From NCBI RefSeq assembly GCF_000717715.1, contig NZ_JOAI01000047.1, positions 1 to 64,000 of the forward strand: a DNA stretch of 64,000 nt, in the 5' to 3' direction. Position numbers and translations under genes: made by a program. Each line of letters begins with the position of its first letter. Position 1 is the first letter of the stretch. This document shows, in pieces, positions 16,831-25,298 of this stretch. The notes below the pieces were generated by a model, which made no database searches, was not told the origin of the DNA, and saw only the letters and a program-made list of their open reading frames with translations. This DNA comes from Streptomyces sp. NRRL B-24484. GTDB lineage: Bacteria; Actinomycetota; Actinomycetes; Streptomycetales; Streptomycetaceae.

Positions 16831-18147
16831 TCAGGGTGCCGGCGGAGAGGTCCAGTCGGCGGCGACGTGTCCGAGCCGGACCCGCTGGGGGTGGTCGCCG
16901 ACCGGTGTCGAGGCGACCTTCCGGCCGGTGGCGAAGTCGATCGCGGTGATCCGGTCGGCCCCGCTCTCCGAGATCACGCAGGAGGCGCCGTCCCCGCTGA
17001 CCGTCGCCCAGTACGGCTTGGACGCGGGGACCAGCGGGCCCTCCTTCAGCGTGGCCCGGTCGACGACCGTGGCGTAGTCGTCCATCGTCCCCGCGACGCA
17101 CAGGTGCGCGCCGTCGGGACTCATGGCCAGCCCGTGGTGCCGCGAGTCGTTGACCCAGGTGGTGCGGTCCGGATTCGTCGCCGGGTTCCCGGGCAGGTCG
17201 GCGACCCGGGTGATCCGGTCGGCGGCGACGTCGTACTCCAGCACGCCGTTGAAGAACGACACCTGGAAGTAGAGCGTCGAGCCGTCGGGGCTGAACGCCA
17301 CCGGGCGGACGGCGTCGGAGAGGTCCTGGCGGCCGATCGCGTCCAGCCGCTGCCGCATGTCGATGACCTTCACCTGGCGGAAGGTCTGCGCGTCGACCAC
17401 GGTGATCCGCCGGTCGCCCTTCGTCCAGTCGAGCCACGGCGCGTCGAGCGCGGTGGTGACCTCGCCGATCGCCATGTTCCAGATCCGGGTGCCGCCGTCG
17501 GTGAAGACGTTCTCGTGCGGCTTGTCGCCGGTGGCGAAGGAGCCGAGCTGCCGGCCCGTCCGGATGTCCAGCACGTGCACGATGTCGGCGGTGGAGGCGG
17601 AGACCGCGACCCGGGTGCCGTCCGGCGAGACGGCCATGTGATCGGATCGGTAACCCGCCACCGGGAAGCGCCAGTTGATCCGTCCGGTGGCCAGGTCGAT
17701 GGAGACCACGTCGGCGAAGCTCGGCCGGGAGACCACCACGGCAGAGCCGTCCGGCGTCGAGTACATGTCGTCGACGAACTGGTCGTGCCCCTCGCCCGGG
17801 CCAAGCCGCACCCCGAGGAAGTACGCCAGCTTCACCGGGTTGAGGTAGATCTCGGCGAGCCGCTGCGCCTTGTCCGGGACGACGTCGATGCGCCCGATCC
17901 GGGCGAGGGCGCCGGTGGACTCCACCACGTCCGCGGTGCCGTCCCAGTTGTTGCCGACGAAGAGCACCTCGCGCAGCCCGTCCGCCCGGGCCGAGACCGC
18001 GGCCGCGGCCGGCAGCGGGGTGGCGCCGGCGCTCGCCGCCCCGGCGGTCAGGGCCAGTGCGGCGCAGGTGGCGAGCAGGGCGCGGCGCAGCGCGGCGCGC
18101 CGCCGTGGCGTGCGGCGCGCGGGGGAGCGGTGGGCGGGTCGGGGCAT
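16831..18147 (-). CDS. Secreted YncE-like beta-propeller protein
   Basis: The 438-residue protein starts at ATG 18147 behind GGAAGGA. An arginine-rich N-terminus and a hydrophobic stretch (LLATCAALALTAGAASAGA) form a long, possibly Tat-like export signal, though no clear twin-Arg consensus is visible. The rest is repeated WD40-like blades: SPDGTRVAVSASTADIVHVLDI, DGGTRIWNMAIGEV, SPDGSTLYFQVSF, SPDGAHLCVAGTMDDYATVVD. A lactonase-like or scaffold role is possible. It is divergent from a TetR regulator, which probably controls it. Confidence 0.8.
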   Translation of the reverse strand: MPRPAHRSPARRTPRRRAALRRALLATCAALALTAGAASAGATPLPAAAAVSARADGLREVLFVGNNWDGTADVVESTGALARIGRIDVVPDKAQRLAEIYLNPVKLAYFLGVRLGPGEGHDQFVDDMYSTPDGSAVVVSRPSFADVVSIDLATGRINWRFPVAGYRSDHMAVSPDGTRVAVSASTADIVHVLDIRTGRQLGSFATGDKPHENVFTDGGTRIWNMAIGEVTTALDAPWLDWTKGDRRITVVDAQTFRQVKVIDMRQRLDAIGRQDLSDAVRPVAFSPDGSTLYFQVSFFNGVLEYDVAADRITRVADLPGNPATNPDRTTWVNDSRHHGLAMSPDGAHLCVAGTMDDYATVVDRATLKEGPLVPASKPYWATVSGDGASCVISESGADRITAIDFATGRKVASTPVGDHPQRVRLGHVAADWTSPPAP

Positions 18148-18207
18148 CGTCGTTCCTTCCGGCTGGTGGTCCAGGGAGGATCTGAAAACGAGCACATTCA
18201 GATTTTC

Positions 18208-18230
18208 TACTTGAAAGTAACGACGCGTCG
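18208..18230. promoter_or_regulatory. Candidate TetR operator dyads
   Basis: Between the divergent YncE-like and TetR genes are TACTTGAAAGTA (18208-18219; 5-bp arms, 2-base centre) and the perfect palindrome CGACGCGTCG (18221-18230). The AT-rich stretch around them is unusual here and suits a shared promoter. Confidence 0.45.
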
Positions 18231-18289
18231 GTGTCCCGACAAGACGGCGGACGCGGGAAAATGAGGGTCCGTCGACTACGGGGGGTGCG

Positions 18290-18946
18290 GTGACAGGCAG
18301 GCTGAGGCAGCCGACCGGTCGGTACGCGGGCCGGTCCGCGGAGGACCGGCAGGCCGAGCGCCGCGGGCGCTTCCTGACCGCTGCGCTGCAGCTCTTCGGC
18401 GACGCGCCGGGCTACCGCTCCACCACGGTCGCCGCGCTGTGCGAGGCGGCCGGGCTGTCGAGCCGTCAGTTCTACGAGGAGTTCCGCACCCTGGAGGACG
18501 TGCTCGCCGACCTCCACCTCCAGGTCAACGACTGGGCCGAGCAGGCCGCGCTGGCGGCCCTCGCCGAGGCCGGGGGGCTGCCCGTCGCCGATCGTGCCGC
18601 GGCCGTCTTCGGCGCCTACGCGGCGCACGTCACCGCCGACCGGCGCCGGCTGCGGATCACCTTCGTCGAGATCATCGGCGTCAGCCCGCGGCTGGAGCAG
18701 CAGCGGCTGGCCCGCCGCTCCCGCTGGGTCGACCTGCTGTGCGCGGAGGCGGCGTCGGCCGTGGCCCGCGGGGAGGCGGTGCCGCGCGACTACCGGGTGG
18801 CCGCCGCCGCGTTCATCGGCGGGGTGAACGGGCTGCTGCACGACTGGGCCGAGGGCTGGGTGGACGCGACCCTCGACCAGGTCGTCGCCGAGCTGGTCCG
18901 CATCCTGCTGGGCATCCTGGACGCCCCGCCGGCACCGACCGGCTGA
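18290..18946 (+). CDS. TetR-family transcriptional regulator
   Basis: The 218-residue protein starts at GTG 18290. The N-terminal DNA-binding helices are at about residues 24-70: RRGRFLTAALQLFGDAPGYRSTTVAALCEAAGLSSRQFYEEF. The variable helical ligand domain fills the rest. It is divergent from the YncE-like secreted propeller across a 142-base gap with two short dyads, so that gene and itself are the likely targets. Confidence 0.88.
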   Translation: MTGRLRQPTGRYAGRSAEDRQAERRGRFLTAALQLFGDAPGYRSTTVAALCEAAGLSSRQFYEEFRTLEDVLADLHLQVNDWAEQAALAALAEAGGLPVADRAAAVFGAYAAHVTADRRRLRITFVEIIGVSPRLEQQRLARRSRWVDLLCAEAASAVARGEAVPRDYRVAAAAFIGGVNGLLHDWAEGWVDATLDQVVAELVRILLGILDAPPAPTG

Positions 18947-18989
18947 CCGCCCACCGCGCGGGCGGCGCGGCCCTGCGGCGGTACGGCCC

Positions 18990-20006
18990 TCAGTGGTGCG
19001 CAGCCGCGTGCTTGGCCAGTTCCAGCAGGGTCTCCAGGTCGTGTGCGGCCTCGGCCGCGCACAGTGCGGTGGTCAGGGCCAGCCCGGCGAAGGCGGCGGC
19101 CGTCCAGGCGCGTCGGCGCGGCGCGGGGGCCAGCAGCGCGGCGACCCGGCGGGGCACCGGGCCGGGCCCGTCCGCCCGCAGGAAGGCGGGCCGGCGCAGG
19201 TGCGGCCGCGGGGTGCCCGGGCGGAGCGTACCCGGCCGGAGCCGCCCGAGGACGCCCAGCGCGGCGGCCGGGATCCAGGACCGGCCACGGGTGCGGCGGG
19301 CGGCGATGGCCGCCTTGCCGATGGTGCGGGCGACCCGGTGCCGGTCGCCCGAGACGCCGGCCGCGACCTCGTCGGCCCAGCGTTCCACGGTGTAGCCGAC
19401 GGTGGTGGCGAGCGGCCGCAGCAGAGGGTTGGCGGCGGCCCCGAGCTGGGCGAGGGCGACGAACAGGTAGTGCCGGTGGTCCAGGTGGGCGCGCTCGTGG
19501 GCGAGCAGCACCTCGTGCTCCGCGGGTTCGAGGGCCGCCAGCATGCCCGTGGAGACGACGATCCGGCCGGGGTTCCCCGGGACGGCGTAGGCCTCGGCGG
19601 CGGGGTCGTCGACCACGACCAGCTGGTCCCGCCCGGGCAGGCAGGCGGCCTCCGACATCGACCGGGCGAGGGTGCGGGCCCTCCGGACGAGCATGCGGCC
19701 GGCCAGGGCGGTGACGCCGACCAGCAGCGTGCCCGCGAGGACGGCGACCGACAGCGAGGTGGGGTCGTGCTGCTGGGCGGCGTGCGCCGACCAGTGCCCG
19801 TCGGCGAGCCGGGCGAGCAGCGGGATCCGGATCAGCCCGGTGGCCGCGAGCATGCCGAGCACGGCGGTGCTCGCGGCGGCCAGGACGAGGGAGCCGGCGG
19901 TCAGCAGCCAGGTGGCCTGCCGCGGCGGCAGCCGCTCGCCCAGCGGCCGGGCGAGGACCGCGGCCAGCAGCGGGAGCACCAGTGGCAGGTAGACGGCGAC
20001 GCGCAT
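18990..20006 (-). CDS. M56-family membrane metallopeptidase (BlaR1-like)
   Basis: The 338-residue protein starts at ATG 20006, 12 bases after the BlaI-type gene. It has membrane helices near residues 4-20, 33-55 and 85-103 and a C-terminal one near 308-325. The zinc motif HERAH is at 170-174 (VLLAHERAHLDH). A downstream acidic motif (VERWADEVAAG) supplies the third ligand as in the family. M56 proteases cleave the partner BlaI-type repressor after an envelope signal. There is no penicillin-binding sensor domain, so the signal is unknown. Confidence 0.88.
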   Translation of the reverse strand: MRVAVYLPLVLPLLAAVLARPLGERLPPRQATWLLTAGSLVLAAASTAVLGMLAATGLIRIPLLARLADGHWSAHAAQQHDPTSLSVAVLAGTLLVGVTALAGRMLVRRARTLARSMSEAACLPGRDQLVVVDDPAAEAYAVPGNPGRIVVSTGMLAALEPAEHEVLLAHERAHLDHRHYLFVALAQLGAAANPLLRPLATTVGYTVERWADEVAAGVSGDRHRVARTIGKAAIAARRTRGRSWIPAAALGVLGRLRPGTLRPGTPRPHLRRPAFLRADGPGPVPRRVAALLAPAPRRRAWTAAAFAGLALTTALCAAEAAHDLETLLELAKHAAAHH

Positions 20007-20017
20007 CGGGGCCGGGC

Positions 20018-20398
20018 CTACTTCCCCGGGTCCAGCAGCCGGCGGAGCAGCTCCTCGTCGGCGTCCGAGAGCTCGTCGACGAAGTGGGCGAGGACGGCCG
20101 CCCGGTCCGCGCGCCCGGCCAGCACGCCGCTCATCCGGCGGGCGGCGAGCCCGGACTCGTCGGCGACGGGGGAGTAGGCGAAGGCCCGGCCGCGCTTGGC
20201 GCGCCGCAGCACGTCCTTGCCGTACAGCCGGGTCAGGGCGGTGACCACGGTGGTGTAGGCGAGCCGTGCGTCGCCGAGCCGTTCGAGCACCTCGCCGGGG
20301 GTCAGTGCGTCGGGGGCCGCGCCGTGCAGCACGGCCAGGATCGCGGCCTCCAGCTCGCCCTTGCCCCGCCCCTCGGGTGCGGTCGGGTGCATGCCCAC
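20018..20398 (-). CDS. BlaI/MecI-family repressor
   Basis: The 126-residue protein starts at GTG 20398 with AGGAGG about 11 bases upstream; ATG 20392 is an alternative. The winged helix (LEAAILAVLHG, LTPGEVLERLGDARLAYTTVVTALTRLYGKDVLRRAKRGRAFAYSP) is followed by a helical dimerisation tail. It forms a two-gene unit with the M56 protease. Three tandem palindromes lie 27-82 bases upstream, consistent with self-control and control of the divergent ABC transporter. Confidence 0.9.
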   Translation of the reverse strand: MGMHPTAPEGRGKGELEAAILAVLHGAAPDALTPGEVLERLGDARLAYTTVVTALTRLYGKDVLRRAKRGRAFAYSPVADESGLAARRMSGVLAGRADRAAVLAHFVDELSDADEELLRRLLDPGK

Positions 20399-20424
20399 GG
20401 AACCGGTCCACCTCCTGCGCTATC

Positions 20425-20480
20425 TTCTACGTCGACGTAGAACTTCTACCTGATCGTAGAACTTCTACGTTCCGGTAGAA
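20425..20480. promoter_or_regulatory. Three 19-bp-phased BlaI-type operators
   Basis: Three 18-bp palindromes of form TTCTAC-N6-GTAGAA start at 20425, 20444 and 20463, exactly 19 bases apart. The first is perfect through its centre (GTCGAC); the other two keep only the 6-bp arms. They lie between the BlaI/M56 pair and the divergent ABC transporter. The TCTACG half-site resembles the TACA/TGTA-type half-sites known for BlaI repressors. Confidence 0.85.
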
Positions 20481-20550
20481 GTCGCTGCCGGAAGTCTGCC
20501 ATGCCCGCCCGCCCGACCGGGCGCGGGTGCCCCGATCCTGGAGGACGTGC

Positions 20551-21324
20551 GTGAGCACAGCAACCGCGGTCACCGGCCCGCACGAGACGGTCGCGGCCCG
20601 CGCCACGTCCCTGACCAAGGCCTACGGCACGGGCGAGACCCGGGTGGTCGCCCTGGACGCCGTCGACGTGGCCGTCCGCGGTGGCGAGTTCGTCGCGATC
20701 ATGGGTCCGTCCGGCTCCGGCAAGTCCACCCTCATGCACTGCCTCGCCGGCCTCGACACCGCGACCGGCGGGCAGGTCCTCATCGGCGACACCGAGATCA
20801 CCGGCCTCAAGGACAAGCAGCTCACCCGGCTGCGCCGGGACAAGATCGGCTTCGTCTTCCAGGCGTTCAACCTGCTGCCCACGCTCACCGCGCTGGAGAA
20901 CATCACCCTGCCCGTGGACATCGCCGGACGCACCCCGGACGGCGCCTGGCTGGAGCGGGTGATCGACACCGTGGGCCTGGCCGCCCGGCTGAAGCACCGG
21001 CCGGCCGAGCTCTCCGGCGGCCAGCAGCAGCGCGTCGCGGTCGCCCGGGCCCTCGCGAGCCGCCCGGAGATCGTCTTCGCGGACGAGCCGACCGGCAACC
21101 TCGACTCCCGCGCCGGCGCCGAGGTGCTCGGCTTCCTGCGCAGCTCGGTGGACGACCTCGGCCGGACGATCGTCATGGTCACCCACGACCCGGTCGCCGC
21201 CGCCCACGCCGACCGCGTGCTGTTCCTCGCCGACGGCCGGATCGTCGACGAGCTCACCGCACCGACCGCCGACTCCGTCCTGGACCGGATGCGCCGGTTC
21301 GACGGCGCCGGACGCAGGAGCTGA
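20551..21324 (+). CDS. MacB/LolD-type ABC transporter ATP-binding protein
   Basis: The 257-residue protein starts at GTG 20551 behind GGAGGA. It has Walker A GPSGSGKST near 52-60, Q-loop FVFQAFNLLPTLT, signature LSGGQQQRVAVARAL, Walker B IVFADEPTGNLDS and switch His in MVTHDPVAAAHADR. The GETRVVALDAVD start and the FQAFNLLP motif define the LolD/MacB/FtsE-like class that works with FtsX-fold permeases. The permease follows 4 bases later. Expression is probably set by the BlaI-type operators upstream. Confidence 0.93.
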   Translation: MSTATAVTGPHETVAARATSLTKAYGTGETRVVALDAVDVAVRGGEFVAIMGPSGSGKSTLMHCLAGLDTATGGQVLIGDTEITGLKDKQLTRLRRDKIGFVFQAFNLLPTLTALENITLPVDIAGRTPDGAWLERVIDTVGLAARLKHRPAELSGGQQQRVAVARALASRPEIVFADEPTGNLDSRAGAEVLGFLRSSVDDLGRTIVMVTHDPVAAAHADRVLFLADGRIVDELTAPTADSVLDRMRRFDGAGRRS

Positions 21325-21328
21325 CGGC

Positions 21329-23881
21329 ATGATCAGGGCAAGCCTCCGCACCTTCCTGGCCCACAAGGGCCGCACCGCGCTGTCCACCCTCGCCGTCCTG
21401 CTCGGCGTGGCCTTCGTCTCCGGCACCCTCGTGTTCTCCGACACCATCGACGTCGCCTTCGCCGGCATCGCCGGCTCGACCGCGGCCGACGTGACGGTCA
21501 AGCCCAAGCAGGCGTTCACCCCCGAGGCCGAGGACCGCGGCGTCTCCGGCGAGACCCCGACCCTGCCCGCCGCCGTGGTGGCCCGGGTCGCCGCCCTCCC
21601 CGGCGTCCGGGCCGCCCACGGCCAGGTGTCCCTGCAGGACCTGACCGTCGTCGACCGGAACGGCAAACAGGTCGGCCCCACCACCGGGGCCCCCACCCTC
21701 GGCCAGAACTGGTACGACGACCCGCAGGTCCACCTCGCGGAGGGCCGCGCCCCCACCCGGGCCGGCGAGATCGTCCTCGACCGGGCCAGCGCCCGGCACA
21801 AGGACCTCCACCTCGGCGACGCCCTGCGCGTCCTCACCCCCGCCGGCTCGATGCCCGGCACCCTCGTCGGCATCGTCACCTACCGGGCGGGCAACCCCGG
21901 AGTGACCATGGCCTACGTCGACACCGCGACCGCGCAGCAGCAGCTGCTCGGCAAGCCCGACGGGTTCACCGGCATCATCGTGGACACGGGGCCCGGCACC
22001 GGCCGCGCCACCGCCAAGGCGGCGATCAAGGCCGCGCTGGGCGACGGCTACTCGGTCGCCACCAAGGAGGAGCAGGCCGCCACCGCGGCCCAGCAGATCA
22101 GCTCCTTCCTGAGCGTCGTCACCCTCGCGCTGCTCGGCTTCGCGGGCCTGGCCGTCCTGGTCGGGATCTTCCTGATCCTCAACACCTTCGCCATGCTCGT
22201 CGCCCAGCGGACCCGCGAACTCGGCCTGCTCCGCGCCCTCGGCGCGAGCCGCGGCCAGGTGCTGCGGTCGGTGCTCACCGAGGCGCTGCTGGTCGGCCTC
22301 GTCGGCTCCACCGCTGGCCTGGGTGCGGGCATCGGCCTCGCCGCCGGACTCAGGGCGCTGATCTCGACTTTCGGCGTCGACCTGTCCGGCACAGCCCTGG
22401 TGATCGACCCGCCGACCCCGGTCGCGGCCTACGCCGTCGGCGTCGTGGCCACGCTCGTCGCCGCCCACCTCCCCGCCCGGCGCGCGGCCCGGATCTCCCC
22501 GATGGCCGCGCTGCGCGAGGCCGCCGTCCCGCCCGCGCCGAAGCTCGGCCGGCGCACCGCGCTCGGCGCCGTCCTGTTCGTCGCGGGCGGCGGACTGCTG
22601 TACGGCGCGGCCACCCACCACACCACGATCGTCACGGCCGGGGCCCTGCTCGGCGGCGGCATCCTCGCCTCCCTGCTGGCCCTGGTCGTGCTCGGCCCGG
22701 CGCTGTCCCGGGTCGTCGTCCACGGCCTCGGCGCGTGCTACCCCGCGCTGTTCGGCACGGTGGGCCGACTCGGTCGGCTGAACGCGGTCCGCAACCCGCG
22801 CCGCACCGGCGCGACCGCCGGAGCCCTGATGATCAGCCTCTCCCTGGTCGGCGCGGTCGCCGTCCTCGCCGCCTCGCTCACCACCTCGGTCGACCGGGCC
22901 GTGGACGCCACCTTCGGCGCCGACTACGTGCTGTCCGGCAACGGCGCCACCCCGATCGGCCACGAGGTCACCGACCGGGTCAGGGCCGTCCCCGGCGTCG
23001 TGGCCGTGACCCGGCAGCGGTACGCGCTCGCGCACCTGAACGGCTTCCAGATCGCCGTCTCCGGCGTCGACACCGCCGCCGTCGACCGGGCCGTCAAGCC
23101 CCAGTACGTGGCCGGCTCCACCGCCGACGTCGCCGCCGGCGAGGTGATGGTCGACCGGACCACCGCCGACGCCGACCACCTGGCCGTCGGCTCCCGCGTC
23201 GACCTGCAGTTCCTCAACGGGGCGACCGGCACCCTGACCGTCGGCGCGATCAGCAGGCCCCCGGCCGGCGCCGGCAAGGACGGCGGCAGCTGGGAGGTCT
23301 CCCTGGAGACCCTCGCCCGGTACGCCCCGGAGGCGCAGGACTTCACCCTGTACCTCAACACCGCCCCCGGCGCCGACCAGCAGCGGGTGCAGAGCGCCCT
23401 GGACACCGTGCTCGCCGGCTACCCGCAGGTCACCGTGCAGAGCCGGGCCGACTACAAGAAGTCCGTCACCGGCCAGGTCGACACCGTGCTGTACCTGGTC
23501 TACGGCCTGCTCGCCCTGGCGATCGTCATCGCCGTCCTGGGCGTGGTCAACACCCTCGCCCTCTCGGTCGTCGAACGCACCCGGGAGATCGGGCTGCTGC
23601 GTGCCGTCGGGACCTCCCGCCGCCAGGTCCGCCGCATGGTCCGGCTGGAGTCCGTGCTGATCGCCGTGCACGGCGCGCTGCTCGGCCTCGGCCTCGGTCT
23701 CGCCTGGGGCGTCGCCGGACAGCGGGTCCTCACCCTGTACGGCGTCACCGCGCTCACCGTTCCGTGGACGACGATCGGGGTCGTCCTCGCCGGGTCGGCG
23801 CTGGCCGGGCTCGCCGCGGCGGCGCTCCCCGCCGCCAAGGCCGCCCGGACCGCGGTGCTGACCGCGATCGCCGCCGCGTAG
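21329..23881 (+). CDS. FtsX-like ABC permease with duplicated core
   Basis: The 850-residue protein starts at ATG 21329. It has an N-terminal helix (residues 16-36) and a large extracellular domain (about 40-255). A three-helix FtsX core (FLSVVTLALLGFAGLAVLVGIF, TRELGLLRALGASRGQV) follows, then a fourth helix (near 360-380), a second helix and extracellular domain (about 480-700), and a second FtsX core (LVYGLLALAIVIAVLGVVNTLAL, TREIGLLRAVGTSRRQVRRMV). This 10-helix layout is typical of actinobacterial MacB-like or lipoprotein/antibiotic-stress transporters. Linkage to BlaI/M56 suggests a response to envelope stress. Confidence 0.92.
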   Translation: MIRASLRTFLAHKGRTALSTLAVLLGVAFVSGTLVFSDTIDVAFAGIAGSTAADVTVKPKQAFTPEAEDRGVSGETPTLPAAVVARVAALPGVRAAHGQVSLQDLTVVDRNGKQVGPTTGAPTLGQNWYDDPQVHLAEGRAPTRAGEIVLDRASARHKDLHLGDALRVLTPAGSMPGTLVGIVTYRAGNPGVTMAYVDTATAQQQLLGKPDGFTGIIVDTGPGTGRATAKAAIKAALGDGYSVATKEEQAATAAQQISSFLSVVTLALLGFAGLAVLVGIFLILNTFAMLVAQRTRELGLLRALGASRGQVLRSVLTEALLVGLVGSTAGLGAGIGLAAGLRALISTFGVDLSGTALVIDPPTPVAAYAVGVVATLVAAHLPARRAARISPMAALREAAVPPAPKLGRRTALGAVLFVAGGGLLYGAATHHTTIVTAGALLGGGILASLLALVVLGPALSRVVVHGLGACYPALFGTVGRLGRLNAVRNPRRTGATAGALMISLSLVGAVAVLAASLTTSVDRAVDATFGADYVLSGNGATPIGHEVTDRVRAVPGVVAVTRQRYALAHLNGFQIAVSGVDTAAVDRAVKPQYVAGSTADVAAGEVMVDRTTADADHLAVGSRVDLQFLNGATGTLTVGAISRPPAGAGKDGGSWEVSLETLARYAPEAQDFTLYLNTAPGADQQRVQSALDTVLAGYPQVTVQSRADYKKSVTGQVDTVLYLVYGLLALAIVIAVLGVVNTLALSVVERTREIGLLRAVGTSRRQVRRMVRLESVLIAVHGALLGLGLGLAWGVAGQRVLTLYGVTALTVPWTTIGVVLAGSALAGLAAAALPAAKAARTAVLTAIAAA

Positions 23882-23885
23882 ACCC

Positions 23886-23925
23886 GCCGGACCGGCCGCC
23901 ACCTCCCCGGGTCGGCCGGTCCGGC
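23886..23925 (+). terminator. Hairpin after FtsX-type gene
   Basis: A perfect 12-bp stem (23886-23897 with 23914-23925) around a 16-base loop begins 5 bases after the permease stop. Confidence 0.6.
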
Positions 23926-24014
23926 GCACCGCCCGCCGACGGGCGCGCCCCCGAGCGCCCGCCGGCGGGCACCCTCACGTTCCCCGGCCCCTCGGTGCGC
24001 GGCTGCCGCCATCG

Positions 24015-24326
24015 CTACCGGCGGGGCGGCGGGCCGATCTCCACCGCCTCAGCGGTGTTCCCGCACCCGCAAGCGCCGGCCCCGCAGCCCCGGGAGCCGC
24101 ACCCGCGGGCGCCCCGGCGCCGGCCCAGCCACCACGCGGCGGCCGCGCCCGCGGCCAGCGCGGCGGCGAGGGCGGGCAGCCGGCCGGTCACCGCCCCGGC
24201 ACCGGCGCCGACCGCACCGGTGGCGATCAGCGCGGGCAGCACACAGCAGGCCGCACAGGCCAGGCCGGCCAGGCCCGCCAGCACCCCGACGGTGCGCGGG
24301 GTGCGGTCAGCAGCAGGGTTGGTCAC
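24015..24326 (-). CDS. MerT-like small membrane protein
   Basis: The 103-residue protein starts at GTG 24326, overlapping the end of the MerR gene by 20 bases. Helix 1 (about residues 14-38) holds a Cys pair in LACAACCVLPALIATG, the pattern of MerT/MerF-type mercury permeases, and helix 2 covers about 48-68. The tail is Cys/Gly-rich (CGSRGCGAGACGCG) and could bind soft metal ions. It would move metal ions across the membrane. Neither a mercuric reductase nor a lyase gene is beside it. Confidence 0.7.
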   Translation of the reverse strand: MTNPAADRTPRTVGVLAGLAGLACAACCVLPALIATGAVGAGAGAVTGRLPALAAALAAGAAAAWWLGRRRGARGCGSRGCGAGACGCGNTAEAVEIGPPPRR

Positions 24327-24753
24327 GGTGCCTCTCCTCGGCGAGATCGGTGAAGGGGATCGGGCAGCAGGCACTGCCCGCGCAGGCGAGCAGGTCGTCG
24401 CAGCCGGCGTCGACGGCGGCGAGCAGCGCGCCGCGGATCACGGTCAGATCGGCGATCCTCGCGTCGACCTCGGCGAGCTTGGCCGCGGCGCGCTGCTGCA
24501 GGCCGGGCACCGGGCGGCCGTGCCGGTGGCGGCCGGCCTCCAGCAGCTCGGCGACCTCGTCCAGGGTGAAGCCGAGCCGCTGCGCCGCCTTGACCACCCG
24601 AAGCACCGTCACCGCCTCCTCGCCGTAGAGGCGGTGCCCGCCCGGCGAACGGTCGGGCTCGGCGAGCAGGCCGCGCCGCTCGTAGTAGCGCAGCGTCTGC
24701 ACGTTCACCCCGGCCGCGTCGGCGACCTGCCCGGAGCGCAGGCCCCCGGTCAC
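24307..24753 (-). CDS. MerR-family metal-responsive regulator
   Basis: The 148-residue protein starts at GTG 24753, coupled to the upstream gene by a GTGA overlap. The MerR HTH is LRSGQVADAAGVNVQTLRYYERRGLLAEPDR, followed by the wing with GGHRLYGEEAV and a dimerisation helix. The C-terminal part has Cys at CDDLLACAGSACCPIPF, similar to the metal-binding loops of mercury-type MerR proteins. It binds as a dimer between -35 and -10 and untwists overlong spacers; such a promoter lies ahead of the operon. Mercury is the most likely signal, but another thiophilic metal is possible. Confidence 0.88.
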   Translation of the reverse strand: MTGGLRSGQVADAAGVNVQTLRYYERRGLLAEPDRSPGGHRLYGEEAVTVLRVVKAAQRLGFTLDEVAELLEAGRHRHGRPVPGLQQRAAAKLAEVDARIADLTVIRGALLAAVDAGCDDLLACAGSACCPIPFTDLAEERHRDQPCC

Positions 24754-25079
24754 CGGGGGCCCCCGACGGCCCGGGCCCGCGCCTCGACGGCGTCCAGCAC
24801 GGCCGCGTGCGCCGCGTCCACCGAGACGTCCAGCAGCACGGCCTCCGGGCGCACGGCGACGGCGAAGGCGAAGAACGAGCAGCAGCCGCCCTCCCGCTCC
24901 GCCAGGTCGCGCACCGGGGCCTCGCAGCCGGCGTCGAGCTCCAGCCGCAGCCCCAGCGGCCCGGTCCGGGACGCCTGCTGCAGGTGGCCGGCGAACAGGC
25001 CGTCCCACTCCGCCGCCCGGAGCGGCCGCTCCTCGCTGGGCAGCGTGCACGACACCGGCACCCACTCCCCGTCGCCCAT
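24750..25079 (-). CDS. Small CC-motif protein of the MerR operon
   Basis: The 109-residue protein probably starts at ATG 25079 with GGGAG 8 bases upstream; GTG 25088 is possible. It is soluble, with the motif LAEREGGCCSFFAFAV near residues 59-74 and a further Cys at 51. Small proteins with an E-R-E-x-C-C-type motif occur next to merR-merT-like genes in actinomycetes, as far as I recall, but no activity is known. First gene of the operon, it ends in a GTGA overlap with merR. A metal-binding chaperone role is inference. Confidence 0.65.
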   Translation of the reverse strand: MGDGEWVPVSCTLPSEERPLRAAEWDGLFAGHLQQASRTGPLGLRLELDAGCEAPVRDLAEREGGCCSFFAFAVAVRPEAVLLDVSVDAAHAAVLDAVEARARAVGGPR

Positions 25080-25123
25080 CGCGCTCACTCCCGTCGTCAG
25101 GCCCCCGAGCGGGGACGTCTTTG

Positions 25124-25155
25124 ACGGTAAACCCGTACCCGGGTACCGGATGCAA
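25124..25155 (-). promoter_or_regulatory. MerR-type promoter/operator
   Basis: Reading the minus strand, a -35-like TTGCAT (25155-25150) and a -10-like TACCGT (25129-25124) are separated by 20 bases (19 if TTACCG is used). Between them lies the perfect dyad GTACCCGGGTAC (25135-25146) with CCG/CGG flanks. The overlong spacer with a central dyad is the hallmark of MerR-activated promoters. It lies 36-45 bases upstream of the first gene of the mer-like operon. Confidence 0.85.
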
Positions 25156-25258
25156 GCGCGGACCCGCCGGCGTACCCGCCGCCACCTTCAGTGCCGAGAG
25201 TGACGAATGGTTGCGCATTGTCGGTCAATTTAGACATTTCAACCACTCTGCGCTCACC

Positions 25259-25282
25259 GTTTGTGATCGAGTTGGCCGGGTA
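25259..25282 (+). promoter_or_regulatory. SigB-type promoter ahead of gas vesicle cluster
   Basis: GTTT (25259-25262), a 15-base spacer and GGGTA (25278-25282) fit the GNNT-N14-16-GGGTAY consensus of streptomycete SigB-like stress sigma factors. Expected transcript start is near 25290, about 70 bases before the first gene. This fits the known osmotic-stress link of streptomycete gvp genes. Confidence 0.65.
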
Positions 25283-25298
25283 GGCGGGCCAGGGTCTT

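Noticed and set aside
21254..23929. Large minus-strand frame opposite the FtsX-type permease
   Set aside because: Shadow of a GC-biased gene; the plus-strand product is a textbook FtsX permease.
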